The position numbers and the translations under genes are program-made. A stretch of 64,000 nucleotides of DNA from Streptomyces lucensis JCM 4490. GTDB lineage: Bacteria > Actinomycetota > Actinomycetes > Streptomycetales > Streptomycetaceae. The notes below the pieces were generated by a model. It was not told where the DNA came from and did not search any database. It saw only the letters and a program-made list of their open reading frames with translations. This document shows positions 25,012 through 33,531 of the stretch, piece after piece. The stretch is from NCBI RefSeq assembly GCF_014650035.1, contig NZ_BMUE01000007.1, positions 1-64,000 on the forward strand, read 5' to 3'. Positions within the stretch are counted from its first letter, which is position 1, and every line of letters begins with the position of its first letter.

Positions 25012-27144
25012 ATGTCGGGAGCGGAGCAGCGCCCGGAGCAGACGGACCGCCCGGAACCGATCGACCGCCCGGCGGACGACGCGGCCGTCCCGAGCGGGCT
25101 CATGGATCTGCTGGGCGTCGCCGCGGTGCTGCTGAAGGCCGACGGCCGGGTCGACATGTGGAGCCCGCAGGCCGAGCAACTGTTCGGCTACGCCCGCGGC
25201 GAGGCGGTCGGTCAGTACGCGGCGCCGCTGCTCCTCCACCCGGAGCAGCAGGACGCGGCGATCACCCTGTTCGCCGACGTGATGCTGACCGGCCGGAGCT
25301 GGGCAGGGGCCTTCCCCGTGCGGCTCAAGGACGGCAGCACCCGGATGGTCGAGTTCCGCAACATGCGGCTCACGGACAGCGACGGCGACCACTACGCCCT
25401 GGGACTGGCCACCGACCGGAACACCCTGCGGCAGGTGGAGCGCAATCTGGCCCTGTCCACCCGGTTGGTCTCCCAGGCGCCGATCGGACTGGCCGTGCTG
25501 GACACGAACCTGCGGTACCTGGCCGTCAACCCCGCCCTGGCGGCCATGCACGGCGTCCCGGAGCCCGACCACCTGGGCCAGAACATGCGCGAGATCCTGC
25601 CCGGCGCACCGTTCCTCAACGCGGAGGCGGTGATGCGGGAGGTGCTGGCCTCGGGCGTCCCCGTGGTCGACCTGCAGGTGGTGGGCCGCACCTCGGCCGA
25701 TCTGGACAACGACCACGCCTGGGCGGTGTCGGTCTACCGGCTGGAGGACGCCCACGGGCACGTCCTGGGCATCGCCAACGTCGTCGTCGACGTCACCGAC
25801 CGCTACCGGGCGGCCAAGAAGGCGGACGAGGCCCAGCGGCGGCTGCGCCTGATGGCCAACGGATCGGCCAGGATCGGCACCACCCTGGAGGTGGAGCGCA
25901 CCGCGCAGGAACTGGCCGACGTCCTCGTGCCCGACCTGGCCGACCTGGCCGCGGTGGACCTGCTGGACTCCGTCCTGCAGACGGGCCGCACGGACCTCGG
26001 CGAGGGCCCGCCGCTGTTCCGCGCCATGGCGGTGAAGACCGCCTACCCGACGGAGGCGGCCCGGGCGATCGTCCCGCCCGGCCGCCTCACCACCTACCAC
26101 GCCGACCACCCCGCGTCCCACGTCATCCGCACCCGCCGGCCCATGCTCATCAGCCATCTGGACGGCAAAGACCTCGGCCGTATCGCCGCCGACTCCGACG
26201 CCGCACGCGTGCTCGCCCGGGCCGGTGTGCACAGCGACCTGGCCGTGCCGCTCATCGCCCGCGGACAGGTCATCGGGGTCATGGGCCTGGCCCGCGCCCG
26301 CAACCCCCTGCCGTTCGACGACGACGACCTCACCCTCGCCTGCGAACTGGCCTCGTCCGCGGCACTGAGCATCGACAACGCCGTCCTGCACCTCCACATC
26401 CGCAGCGCCGCCGAGACCCTCCAGCGCAGCCTGCTGCCGCAGCTCCCGCCCCGGCATCCCGGTCTCGAGGTGGCAGCCAGGTACCGGCCGGCACAGGCCT
26501 TCAGCGAGGTCGGCGGCGACTGGTACGACGTGATCCCACTCGACGGGGACCGCACCGCCCTCACGGTGGGCGACGTCATGGGCAGCGGCATCCCGGCCGC
26601 CACCGCCATGGGCCGGCTGCGCACCGCCACCTCCACCCTCGCCGACCTCGACCTGGACCCCGCCCGGATCCTCACCCACCTGGACAAGATCACCCACGGG
26701 CTGGACCCCTACATCGCCACCTGCCTCTACGCGGTCTACGACCCGCACGCCGCCCGGCTGCACGTGGCCTCCGCCGGTCACCTGCCCCCGGTCCTGGTCC
26801 GGGCCGGCGAGCCACCGGCACTCCTCGACCTGCCGACCGGCACGCCGCTCGGAGTCGGCGGCGTCCCCTTCGAGACCACCACCCTCCCCCTGGAACCCGG
26901 CGACCGGCTGGTCCTCTACACCGACGGCCTGGTGGAGACCCGCAACGACCCCATCGACGAACGCCTGGGCGACCTGCTGCGGCTGCTGACACCGTCGGAC
27001 GACTCCACGGAGGAGACCTGCGACCGCCTCCTGCGGCAGCTGCGCCATCCCGCCGGTCACGACGACGTCGCCCTCCTCATCGCCCGGGCACAGCCACTTC
27101 GGACGGCTCGCGGAACCGAGCGCCGACGCCAGGGCCGGGTATGA
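25012..27144 (+). CDS. PAS-PAS-GAF-SpoIIE signalling phosphatase
   Basis: 710 residues. A PAS domain (about 20-135, with FGYARGEAVGQ), a second PAS domain (about 150-265, with VLDTNLRYLAVNPALAAMHG), a GAF domain (about 285-460, with GVHSDLAVPLIARGQVIGVM) and a C-terminal PP2C/SpoIIE phosphatase (about 475-705: EVGGDWYDVIPL, VGDVMGSGIPAATAMG, SAGHLPPVLV, LVLYTDGLVETR, GHDDVALLIAR). This layout is common in Streptomyces and links small-molecule or redox sensing to dephosphorylation of anti-sigma antagonists. A GTG codon directly before the ATG is an equal alternative start. An RsbW-like kinase gene follows about 130 bases downstream with its own sigma-B-type promoter. Confidence 0.9.
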   Translation: MSGAEQRPEQTDRPEPIDRPADDAAVPSGLMDLLGVAAVLLKADGRVDMWSPQAEQLFGYARGEAVGQYAAPLLLHPEQQDAAITLFADVMLTGRSWAGAFPVRLKDGSTRMVEFRNMRLTDSDGDHYALGLATDRNTLRQVERNLALSTRLVSQAPIGLAVLDTNLRYLAVNPALAAMHGVPEPDHLGQNMREILPGAPFLNAEAVMREVLASGVPVVDLQVVGRTSADLDNDHAWAVSVYRLEDAHGHVLGIANVVVDVTDRYRAAKKADEAQRRLRLMANGSARIGTTLEVERTAQELADVLVPDLADLAAVDLLDSVLQTGRTDLGEGPPLFRAMAVKTAYPTEAARAIVPPGRLTTYHADHPASHVIRTRRPMLISHLDGKDLGRIAADSDAARVLARAGVHSDLAVPLIARGQVIGVMGLARARNPLPFDDDDLTLACELASSAALSIDNAVLHLHIRSAAETLQRSLLPQLPPRHPGLEVAARYRPAQAFSEVGGDWYDVIPLDGDRTALTVGDVMGSGIPAATAMGRLRTATSTLADLDLDPARILTHLDKITHGLDPYIATCLYAVYDPHAARLHVASAGHLPPVLVRAGEPPALLDLPTGTPLGVGGVPFETTTLPLEPGDRLVLYTDGLVETRNDPIDERLGDLLRLLTPSDDSTEETCDRLLRQLRHPAGHDDVALLIARAQPLRTARGTERRRQGRV

Positions 27145-27212
27145 CCGAAGGCCACTGCCCCGGATGTGACGGGTGATGCCCCGGTGTGGCGCAGGCAACA
27201 TCGGGGTGACAG

Positions 27213-27237
27213 GCGTTACCGGCGGTTTCGCGGGTAC
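27213..27237 (+). promoter_or_regulatory. Sigma-B-type stress promoter
   Basis: GCGT, a 15-base spacer, then GGGTAC fits the Streptomyces sigma-B consensus GNNT-N14-16-GGGTAC/T exactly. Transcription would start near 27245, 30 bases before the chosen ATG of the RsbW-like kinase gene, and excludes the upstream in-frame ATG. Confidence 0.6.
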
Positions 27238-27274
27238 GCGCGGGGATGTGAACGGGGTAGCGAAGGCGGCCGTT

Positions 27275-27721
27275 ATGGAATCAGGGCCCGAGCGCGAGGG
27301 CGGTACGGCGCCGGACGATCAGGGCATGCGGATCTCGGTGGCTCTGGACGGGGACGGTACGTGCATCGCGCAGGCCCGCCATCTGGCCGTCGGTTTCCTC
27401 ACCCGGGTGCAGGCCGAGCACGGGCTGCCAGTCTCGCAGCGGGCACTGGACCTCACGCAACTGGTGGTCAGCGAACTGGTCACCAACGCCCGCAAGTACG
27501 CGCCGGGCCCCGTCCTGATGGGCCTGCGCGTCGTGGACGGCCTGATCGAGGTGGAGGTGTGGGACTCGGAGCCGGTGCTGCCGGTGGCCCGGGCCGCCGA
27601 CGTCGGGCGGGTGGGTCAGCACGGGCTGGAGATCGTGATGGCCGTCGCCCAGGGCTTCGCCGTCCAGCGGGAGCCGGTCGGCAAACGCGTCACCGCCCGC
27701 CTGGCCCTCATGGACCACTAG
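27275..27721 (+). CDS. RsbW-like ATP-binding kinase / anti-sigma factor
   Basis: 148 residues. The N-box is LVVSELVTNARKYAPG, then VEVWDSEPVLPVARA as the G1 region and GRVGQHGLEIVMAVA as the G2 region of the GHKL fold. The start after GAAGGCGG agrees with the promoter upstream. A sigma-B-type promoter in front of a kinase of the family that restrains sigma-B suggests a feedback loop. The PAS-PAS-GAF phosphatase just upstream could be the counteracting enzyme. The partner sigma and antagonist proteins are not in the window. Confidence 0.85.
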   Translation: MESGPEREGGTAPDDQGMRISVALDGDGTCIAQARHLAVGFLTRVQAEHGLPVSQRALDLTQLVVSELVTNARKYAPGPVLMGLRVVDGLIEVEVWDSEPVLPVARAADVGRVGQHGLEIVMAVAQGFAVQREPVGKRVTARLALMDH

Positions 27722-27875
27722 GGCCTCTCTTTCGGATCTTCGGGCTGGCGCATCGGCCACCGCCCCCGGTGAACCGCGCCGGCCGTTTGCGTCTTCCGTC
27801 GGGGCGCCGAGGTGGCTTGGCGTACCCGGCAACGGGCACTCGTCCCCGGTCGTCCGCCGGGAGGGAGCCCGAACC

Positions 27876-28076
27876 GTGGTCATCGTCGCGTGCCTTCTGC
27901 TGCCGGTGGCGGGAATGCTGTTGTACGGCATGGACCGAGTCGAGGACTGGCTGACGCGTCCGCCGAAGCCGCCTCGCCATGCCGGCGCCCGTCACCTGCG
28001 GCTCGTCCCCGGGCGTGGACAGCACACAGCCACTCGGTCACGGCGGTCCGGCCGGCGGGCCTCCCACGCCGCCTGA
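27876..28076 (+). CDS. Small membrane protein of unknown function
   Basis: 66 residues from a GTG with GGGAGGGAG upstream. One hydrophobic segment at the N-terminus (VIVACLLLPVAGMLLYGM) is followed by a basic, Arg-rich tail. Similar short single-pass proteins occur widely in Streptomyces; no function is assigned. It precedes the YihY-family gene by 60 bases and may be cotranscribed with it. Confidence 0.6.
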   Translation: MVIVACLLLPVAGMLLYGMDRVEDWLTRPPKPPRHAGARHLRLVPGRGQHTATRSRRSGRRASHAA

Positions 28077-28136
28077 TCGCCGGCGGCGGCCGGTGGCGGC
28101 CTGGTTGAGCAGGGTGAGCGGGGTTACCCGGAGAGC

Positions 28137-29222
28137 ATGGCGAAGCTGCATCTTCCAGGACACAGGAACCAGCACGGTGGTGCTCCCCTTGCCCCTTCCG
28201 GACGGCCCGGCCACGCCGACGACGTGCCGCCACCGGAAAAGGCCGGGCCGGACCCGGCGGTGGAGGAGGCGGCGCCCGACTCCCCGACGAGACTGCCGAA
28301 GCAGGCCTGGAGCGCCGTGCTCAAGGGCAGTCTGAAGGAGTTCAAGGACGACGAGCTGACCGACCGGGCGGCGGCACTCACCTACTACGCCGTTCTCTCC
28401 CTCTTCCCGGCCCTGCTGGTGCTGGTGTCCCTGCTGGGGATGACGGGCAGGTCCACCACCGACAGGCTGCTGAGCAACCTCAGGCAGCTCGCTCCCGGTT
28501 CGGCACGGGACATCATCACCCGGGCCGTCGAGCAGTTGCAGGGCAGCGCCGGCACCGGCTCGATCATGGCGGTCGTCGGCATCGTGCTGGCCGTGTGGTC
28601 GGCGTCCGGATACGTGGCCGCGTTCATCCGTGCCGCCAACGCCGTGTACGACATGCCCGAAGGCCGCCCGGTGTGGAAGATCCTGCCCGTGCGCGTCGGA
28701 GTCACCGTGGTGCTGATGGTGCTGGCCGTGGCCAGCGCGCTGATCGTGGTGTTCACCGGCGGGCTGGCCCGCCGGGCCGGACAGGGGCTGGGGCTCGGCG
28801 ACACGGCGCTGACCGTGTGGGCGATCGCCAAATGGCCGGTGCTCGTGCTGCTGGTCACGGTGATGATCGCGATCCTGTACTGGGCCACCCCGAACGCCAA
28901 GGTGAAGGGCTTCAGGTGGATCACCCCCGGCAGCTTCCTGGCCCTGCTGATCTGGCTGCTCGCCTCCGCCGGCTTCGCGTTCTACGTCGCCAACTTCGCC
29001 TCCTACAACAAGACGTACGGCACGATGGCCGGCGTCATCGTATTCCTCGTGTGGCTGTGGATCACCAACGTGGCGATCCTGCTGGGCCTGGAGTTCGACG
29101 CGGAGACCGTACGGCAGCGGGCCATCGCCGGCGGGCACCCGCCGCAGGCCGAGCCGTACACGCAGCCGCGCGACACCAGCACCTGGACCGAGGACGACGT
29201 ACGACGGCTGCACGAGACCTGA
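28137..29222 (+). CDS. YihY/BrkB-family integral membrane protein
   Basis: 361 residues. After a charged N-terminal tail of ~55 residues come six hydrophobic segments with the family landmarks LTDRAAALTYYAVLSLFPALL, SASGYVAAFIRAANAVYD, and GFRWITPGSFLALLIWLLAS with FASYNKTYGTMAGVIVFLVWLW. Function of the family is not settled; it was once called ribonuclease BN wrongly. It heads a run of envelope-associated genes (holin-like protein, DUF3618 protein), and all three may belong to a stress response. GGAGAG precedes the ATG. Confidence 0.85.
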   Translation: MAKLHLPGHRNQHGGAPLAPSGRPGHADDVPPPEKAGPDPAVEEAAPDSPTRLPKQAWSAVLKGSLKEFKDDELTDRAAALTYYAVLSLFPALLVLVSLLGMTGRSTTDRLLSNLRQLAPGSARDIITRAVEQLQGSAGTGSIMAVVGIVLAVWSASGYVAAFIRAANAVYDMPEGRPVWKILPVRVGVTVVLMVLAVASALIVVFTGGLARRAGQGLGLGDTALTVWAIAKWPVLVLLVTVMIAILYWATPNAKVKGFRWITPGSFLALLIWLLASAGFAFYVANFASYNKTYGTMAGVIVFLVWLWITNVAILLGLEFDAETVRQRAIAGGHPPQAEPYTQPRDTSTWTEDDVRRLHET

Positions 29223-29249
29223 CCGCCGTGCCCGCGGGACGGGCGGCGG
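29223..29249 (+). terminator. Hairpin after the YihY-family gene
   Basis: CCGCC then GCCCG pair with CGGGC then GGCGG, with two bulged bases on the left arm and a five-base loop, immediately after the stop codon. Confidence 0.4.
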
Positions 29250-29368
29250 CAAGTCCGTGCCCTGAAGTGCTCCGTTCGGGGTACTCGCGCCCTCGCCGCC
29301 GGCCGGCGCCACCGCGCCGCCGGCCGAGGAACACAAGTGACGCAGTGACGTGACGGGAGGTGATCGCC

Positions 29369-29797
29369 GTGACGAGTACAGAGATCCATCGCGGAACAAG
29401 CCGGCACACGCCGAACTCCGAACCGGTGGGGGAGTTGGTGCAGCGGGCGTCGCAGCAGCTGACGGAGCTGGTGCGAGGAGAGTTCCGCCTGGCACAGGCG
29501 GAGATGAAGGAGAAGGGCAAACGGTACGGCAAGGGCGGAGGGCTGTTCGGCGGCGCCGGCGTCGTCGGGTTCCTGATGCTCCAGGCCCTGGTGGCCACCG
29601 TGATCGCCGCGCTCGCGATCCCGCTGCCGCTGTGGGCCGCGGCCCTCATCGTGACCGCGGTGCTCGGTGTGATCGCCGCGGTGATGGCGATGACCGGCAA
29701 GAAGCAGGTCGCCCGGGCCGCGCCGCCCACCCCGCAACGGACGATCGAGAACGTGAAGGCCGACATGGCCGAGATCAAGGAGAGTGCGCACCGATGA
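29369..29797 (+). CDS. Phage-holin-superfamily (DUF1469-type) membrane protein
   Basis: 142 residues. SEPVGELVQRASQQLTELVRGE and an amphipathic helix are followed by two adjacent membrane helices (FLMLQALVATVIAALAIPLPL and AAALIVTAVLGVIAAVMAM), the pattern of the Phage_holin_3_6 family of cellular proteins. The GTG start is decided by GGAGGTGATC, a ten-base perfect match to the 16S rRNA end, at standard spacing, so translation should be strong. The stop overlaps the ATG of the DUF3618 gene (ATGA). The pair is conserved in Actinobacteria and thought to be envelope-related; it is not a phage remnant. Confidence 0.85.
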   Translation: MTSTEIHRGTSRHTPNSEPVGELVQRASQQLTELVRGEFRLAQAEMKEKGKRYGKGGGLFGGAGVVGFLMLQALVATVIAALAIPLPLWAAALIVTAVLGVIAAVMAMTGKKQVARAAPPTPQRTIENVKADMAEIKESAHR

Positions 29798-30276
29798 CCC
29801 AGCCGCCCCACGACGAGCCCACCGCCTCCAGCCCCGAGGAACTGCGCAGGCAGGTCGAGGAGACCCGCCACGAGCTCGGCCGGACCGTCGGAGCGCTCGC
29901 GGCGCAGACCGATGTGAAGGCCCGCGCCCAGGAGAAGGCCACCGAGGTCAAGGACCAGGCGGCCGCCAAGGCGGGTGAGCTCAAGGAGCAGGCCTCGCTG
30001 AAGGCGGGGGAGGCCTGGGCGAAGGCCGCCGAGGCCGCGTCCCGGCTGCAGGACAAGCTCCCCGAACCCGTCAGGGAGAAGGCCGGACAGGCCGCCGGGC
30101 AGGCCCGCGCCAGGGCGGCCGAGGCGGGCAGGCTGTGGGAGGAGAGGGCACCGGAGCCGGTGCGGGCGAAGGCGGCTCAGGGCGCCCGGGTGGCCCGGGA
30201 CAACCGCGGGTTGCTGCTGCTGGCCGCCGGAGCGGCCACCGTCCTGTGGCTGGCCTGCCACCGCAAGAAGGGCTGA
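29794..30276 (+). CDS. DUF3618-family membrane-anchored protein
   Basis: 160 residues. The N-terminal SPEELRRQVEETRHELGRTVGAL is the DUF3618 signature. The middle is an alanine/lysine/glutamate-rich helical stretch with repeated KA-x-E-K-A patterns, probably an extended or coiled helix, and one C-terminal membrane segment (GLLLLAAGAATVLWLAC) ends in basic residues. Translation is coupled to the holin-like gene by a four-base overlap. Function unknown. Confidence 0.85.
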   Translation: MTQPPHDEPTASSPEELRRQVEETRHELGRTVGALAAQTDVKARAQEKATEVKDQAAAKAGELKEQASLKAGEAWAKAAEAASRLQDKLPEPVREKAGQAAGQARARAAEAGRLWEERAPEPVRAKAAQGARVARDNRGLLLLAAGAATVLWLACHRKKG

Positions 30277-30397
30277 GTCCGTCAAGCGCCCGGACTCCTG
30301 ACGCGACCGCGGCGACACACCACGGCGATGCCCACGCGGGCAGCGGCGCCCCCGCCACCTGGCCACACGGGGCACCGCTGCCTGCGGGGCCGTCGGC

Positions 30398-30426
30398 CGG
30401 CCGTCCGGACGACGTCCGGACGGCCG
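30398..30426. terminator. Thirteen-pair inverted repeat with three-base loop
   Basis: CGGCCGTCCGGAC and GTCCGGACGGCCG flank GAC. It may end transcription of the holin-like/DUF3618 operon, 120 bases after its last stop, or be a regulator site, as it is next to a second palindrome. Confidence 0.5.
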
Positions 30427-30432
30427 CTCACG

Positions 30433-30452
30433 CCAGGGCCGATCGGCCCTGG
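30433..30452. promoter_or_regulatory. Perfect 20-base palindrome, candidate DevR-type box
   Basis: CCAGGGCCGATCGGCCCTGG. Its core GGGCC-N4-GGCCC fits GGGNC-N4-GNCCC, the spacing of the mycobacterial DosR/DevR box. It lies about 100 bases before the DevR-like regulator gene, so autoregulation is plausible. In GC-rich DNA the core alone can arise by chance; the extended symmetry makes that less likely. Confidence 0.45.
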
Positions 30453-30547
30453 TCTTCCGGTACCGGCGGGAGAAGGATTCGGGTACGGACACCGACCGGT
30501 CCCACGAGCGGACAGCGGCGCGACGCGTGACACAGAGGGAGTCATCG

Positions 30548-31246
30548 ATGGCGGACGGCGAGCAGCCCGGTCCCGGCGGCCCGATCCGGGTCTTCCTGAT
30601 GGACGACCACGAGGTGGTACGCCGTGGCGTGCGCGACCTGCTGAACGACGAGCCGGACATCGAGGTCATCGGTGAGGCCGGCACGGCGGAGCAGGCCCTG
30701 GTCCGCGTCCCCGCCCTGCGCCCGCACGTGGCGGTGCTCGACGTCCGCCTGCCCGACGGCGACGGCGTCTCCGTGTGCCGGGAGCTGCGCTCGCGGATGC
30801 CCGAACTGGCCTGCCTGATGCTGACCTCCTTCGACGACGAGGAGGCCCTCCTCGACTCGATCATGGCGGGCGCCTCGGGATACGTCCTGAAGCAGATCCA
30901 GGGCTCGGACCTGGTCTCCGCGGTACGCACGGTCGCAGCCGGCCAGTCGCTGCTCGACCCCAGCGCGACCACCAGGCTCATGGCGCGGCTGCGCGGCGGC
31001 CCGCAGCAGAAGGAGGCGGAGCCCGACGCCCTGCCCGGCCTGACCGACCGCGAGCGGGAGATCCTGGCCCTGATCGGCGAGGGCCTGACCAACCGGCAGA
31101 TCGGACAGCGTCTGTACCTGGCCGAGAAGACGGTGAAGAACCACATCTCCCGCCTGCTGGCCAAGCTCGGCGTGGAGCGACGCATCCAGGCCGCGGTCAT
31201 CGCCACCCAGATCCAGGACCGGCAGCGCCAGGAGCCGAGGGCCTGA
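30548..31246 (+). CDS. NarL/DevR-family response regulator
   Basis: 232 residues. The receiver domain has the acidic pair in FLMDDHEV (Asp19, Asp20), the phosphoacceptor Asp65 in VLDVRLPDGDG, and GYVLKQI with the conserved lysine. The C-terminal LuxR-type helix-turn-helix reads LTDREREILALIGEGLTNRQ and AEKTVKNHISRLLAKLGVER, extremely close to DosR/DevR of mycobacteria. DevR controls entry into hypoxic dormancy. The start follows GGGAG. The likely partner kinase is the DosS-like protein encoded about 11 kb downstream on the other strand. Genes around it (lactate dehydrogenase, Acg-like nitroreductase, flavohaemoglobin) fit such a regulon. Confidence 0.9.
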   Translation: MADGEQPGPGGPIRVFLMDDHEVVRRGVRDLLNDEPDIEVIGEAGTAEQALVRVPALRPHVAVLDVRLPDGDGVSVCRELRSRMPELACLMLTSFDDEEALLDSIMAGASGYVLKQIQGSDLVSAVRTVAAGQSLLDPSATTRLMARLRGGPQQKEAEPDALPGLTDREREILALIGEGLTNRQIGQRLYLAEKTVKNHISRLLAKLGVERRIQAAVIATQIQDRQRQEPRA

Positions 31247-31337
31247 GCCCCGACCGCCGTCGCCGCCGCCTTCGGCATGCCGGCGCCGGCTCACGGGAGA
31301 CGGAGTTCGCCGATCCCGCAGAACGAGAGGAGAGCAG

Positions 31338-32351
31338 GTGGAGATCGTCGCGTACGGCGTCCTCGCGGACGAGGAGCCGTTGCTGCGGGAGGCGTTCGAC
31401 AAGGCCTTCGACGGCCGTCACGAACTGCGGTGCCTGAGAATGTTCCTGGATCCGGACACCGTACCGACCGCGGTCGGCCACGAGGTCCTGGTCAGCAGCG
31501 TCAACGACACGCTGGACGCTCAGGTGCTGCGCTCGCTGGCCGAGGGCGGCACCCGCATGATCGCCCAGCGGTCCACCGGCTACAACAACATCGACCTGGC
31601 CGCCGCCCGGGAACTCGGACTGACGGTGGCGCGGGTCTCCTCCTACTCCCCCTACTCCGTGGCCGAGTTCGCCTGGACGCTGGCCCTGGCGGCCAACCGC
31701 CGGATCGTCCGGGCCGCGCACCGCACCCGGGAGTTCGACTTCCGGCTCGACGGACTGATGGGCCGGGACCTGCACGGCCGGACCGCCGGGGTGGTCGGCA
31801 CCGGGAAGATCGGGGCCGCGTTCGCCCGGATCGCCCACGGGTTCGGGATGCGGCTGCTCGGCTGGGACGTCGCCGAGGACCCCGACTGCCTCGCCCTCGG
31901 CATGGAGTACGTACCGCGCGAGCAGCTGTTCGCCGAGGCGGACCTGATCAGCCTGCACGTACCGCTGCTGCCGGACACCCACCACCTCGTCGGCACCAAG
32001 GCCCTCGCCCTGATGAAGGACGACGCGATCCTGGTCAACTCCAGCCGCGGCGGCCTGGTGGACACCGACGCCCTGCTCGAGACGCTGCGCGCGGGACGGC
32101 TCGCCGGTGTCGGCCTCGACGTGTACGAGGAGGAGGCCGGGGTGTTCTTCCTGGACAAGTCGCTGGAGGTGATGGCCGACGAACGACTGGCGCGCCTGAT
32201 GACCTTCAGCAACGTACTGGTCACCTCGCACCAGGCGTACTTCACCAAGGACGCCGTGGGCCAGATCATCGGGACCACGGTGGCCAACATCGGGGACTAC
32301 TTCGCCGGCCGCGCCGGTGACAACACGCTGGTGCGTCCCGGTACGGCCTGA
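31338..32351 (+). CDS. D-lactate dehydrogenase-type 2-hydroxyacid dehydrogenase
   Basis: 337 residues from a GTG preceded by GAGAGGAGAG. The NAD loop is GVVGTGKIGAAFARIA near residue 155. Catalytic residues are visible: Arg in VNSSRGGLVDT, Glu in LDVYEEEAGVFF, His in TSHQAYFT. The N-terminal QRSTGYNNIDL and SSYSPYSVAEFAW segments are those of LdhA-type fermentative D-lactate dehydrogenases. It would regenerate NAD by reducing pyruvate to D-lactate when respiration is limited, which suits the hypoxia-type neighbourhood. It probably shares a transcript with the response regulator 91 bases upstream. Confidence 0.85.
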   Translation: MEIVAYGVLADEEPLLREAFDKAFDGRHELRCLRMFLDPDTVPTAVGHEVLVSSVNDTLDAQVLRSLAEGGTRMIAQRSTGYNNIDLAAARELGLTVARVSSYSPYSVAEFAWTLALAANRRIVRAAHRTREFDFRLDGLMGRDLHGRTAGVVGTGKIGAAFARIAHGFGMRLLGWDVAEDPDCLALGMEYVPREQLFAEADLISLHVPLLPDTHHLVGTKALALMKDDAILVNSSRGGLVDTDALLETLRAGRLAGVGLDVYEEEAGVFFLDKSLEVMADERLARLMTFSNVLVTSHQAYFTKDAVGQIIGTTVANIGDYFAGRAGDNTLVRPGTA

Positions 32352-32367
32352 AACAGGCCGTACCGGG
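32337..32367 (+). terminator. Strong hairpin spanning the dehydrogenase stop codon
   Basis: CCCGGTACGGCCTG and CAGGCCGTACCGGG pair perfectly (14 pairs) around AAA. The TGA stop codon is split between the left arm and the loop, so termination and translation stop coincide. Confidence 0.8.
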
Positions 32368-32440
32368 AGGCACCATAAGGGCGAGGGCGGTTGCTCCGGC
32401 TCTCCCGGGGTCACCGCCGCGTGGCGGCGAGGAGGATGCG

Positions 32441-33439
32441 ATGGACACGCAGCAGCCGGACGCGAAAACGGTGGCCGGACTGGTCGCCGAGGCCGCGGCC
32501 GCCCCCTCCATGCACAACGCGCAGCCGTGGCGCTTCCGCTTCCTGGCCGGCAGGCGCGTCCTCCTGCTCTACGCCGACCTCGAGCGGGCCATGCCCCGCT
32601 CGGACCCCGGCAACCGTGCGCTGTACATCGGCTGCGGAGCGGCGCTGTTCAACGCGCGCGTAGCCGCCGCGCACGCCGGGCTCGCCCCCGGGGTCCGGCT
32701 GCTGCCCGACGCGGCGGAGCCGCTCCTGCTCGCCGCCGTCCACCTGCCCGGGACGCGGGAGGCCCCGCCGGACGAGGACGACCTGACGCGGCTGCATCCC
32801 GCGATCCGCGACCGGCATACCAGCCGTTACCCGTTCGAGGAGAAGGACATCCCGCAGGACGTACGCTCAACGTTGCGCGAAGCGGCCGGCCGGGAGGGTG
32901 CCGGCCTGCTGTTCCCCGGGCCCTGGCACGTGGAGACGGTGCTGGAACTGGTCCACGACGCGGAGAGCCGTGACGCCCTGGACCCCGAGGCCATGCAGGA
33001 CCTGCACCGCTGGACCAGGTTCGGTCCGGAGGCGGACGTCGCCACCGACGGCGTCCCCGAGTACGCGTTCGGGCCGAGGCTGCGGGACGGCAGGGCCCCG
33101 CTGCGTGACTTCGCCGGCCGCCGTGCGGTCGCCGACCGGGGCTCGACCGCCTTCGAGAAGAACCCCCACCTGGCCATGCTGAGCACACCGGGCGACACCG
33201 CCGCCGACTGGCTGCGCGCGGGCCAGGCACTGGAACGCGTCCTGCTGGAGGCCACCCTCGCGGGGCTCGCCACCTCCCTGACCTCGCACGCCCTGGAGAG
33301 CCCGGACCTGCGCCTGCTGACCCGTGACCCGATGGCGGGCACGGGTCACGTCCAGATGGTGCTGCGCCTCGGCTACGGACCCCAGGGACCCGCCACGCCC
33401 CGCCGCCCCGTCCGGGACGTCCTCGACATCGTCCCCTAG
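32441..33439 (+). CDS. Acg-family nitroreductase-fold protein
   Basis: 332 residues. The N-terminal AAAAPSMHNAQPWRF is the FMN-binding signature of the Acg/nitroreductase family, followed by RHTSRYPFEEKDIP, PLRDFAGRR and the C-terminal LRAGQALERVLLEATLAGLA and LRLGYGPQGPATPRRP. In mycobacteria, acg (Rv2032) is one of the most strongly DosR-induced genes; the family has a degenerate flavin site and is thought to sequester flavin or act on nitro compounds. GAGGAGG precedes the ATG. A broken second copy lies about 4.2 kb downstream. Confidence 0.85.
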   Translation: MDTQQPDAKTVAGLVAEAAAAPSMHNAQPWRFRFLAGRRVLLLYADLERAMPRSDPGNRALYIGCGAALFNARVAAAHAGLAPGVRLLPDAAEPLLLAAVHLPGTREAPPDEDDLTRLHPAIRDRHTSRYPFEEKDIPQDVRSTLREAAGREGAGLLFPGPWHVETVLELVHDAESRDALDPEAMQDLHRWTRFGPEADVATDGVPEYAFGPRLRDGRAPLRDFAGRRAVADRGSTAFEKNPHLAMLSTPGDTAADWLRAGQALERVLLEATLAGLATSLTSHALESPDLRLLTRDPMAGTGHVQMVLRLGYGPQGPATPRRPVRDVLDIVP

Positions 33440-33531
33440 CGCCCCCTGGGGCCCCGGCAGGCCTCGGTGGCCGCACGAGGGCCGGGGCAGCTCGCGGGCA
33501 GTGACGGGCCTCACACGCGGACCGGACCAAC

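Noticed and set aside
29260..29284. GGGTAC resembling a sigma-B -10 region before the holin-like gene
   Set aside because: No G at the required -35 position at 14-16 bases spacing; the match is incomplete.
29369..29797. Holin-like gene as part of a prophage
   Set aside because: The family is a common cellular Actinobacterial one; no phage structural, lysis or integrase genes are nearby.
30481..30486. Another GGGTAC before the DevR-like gene
   Set aside because: No GNNT at allowed spacing upstream.
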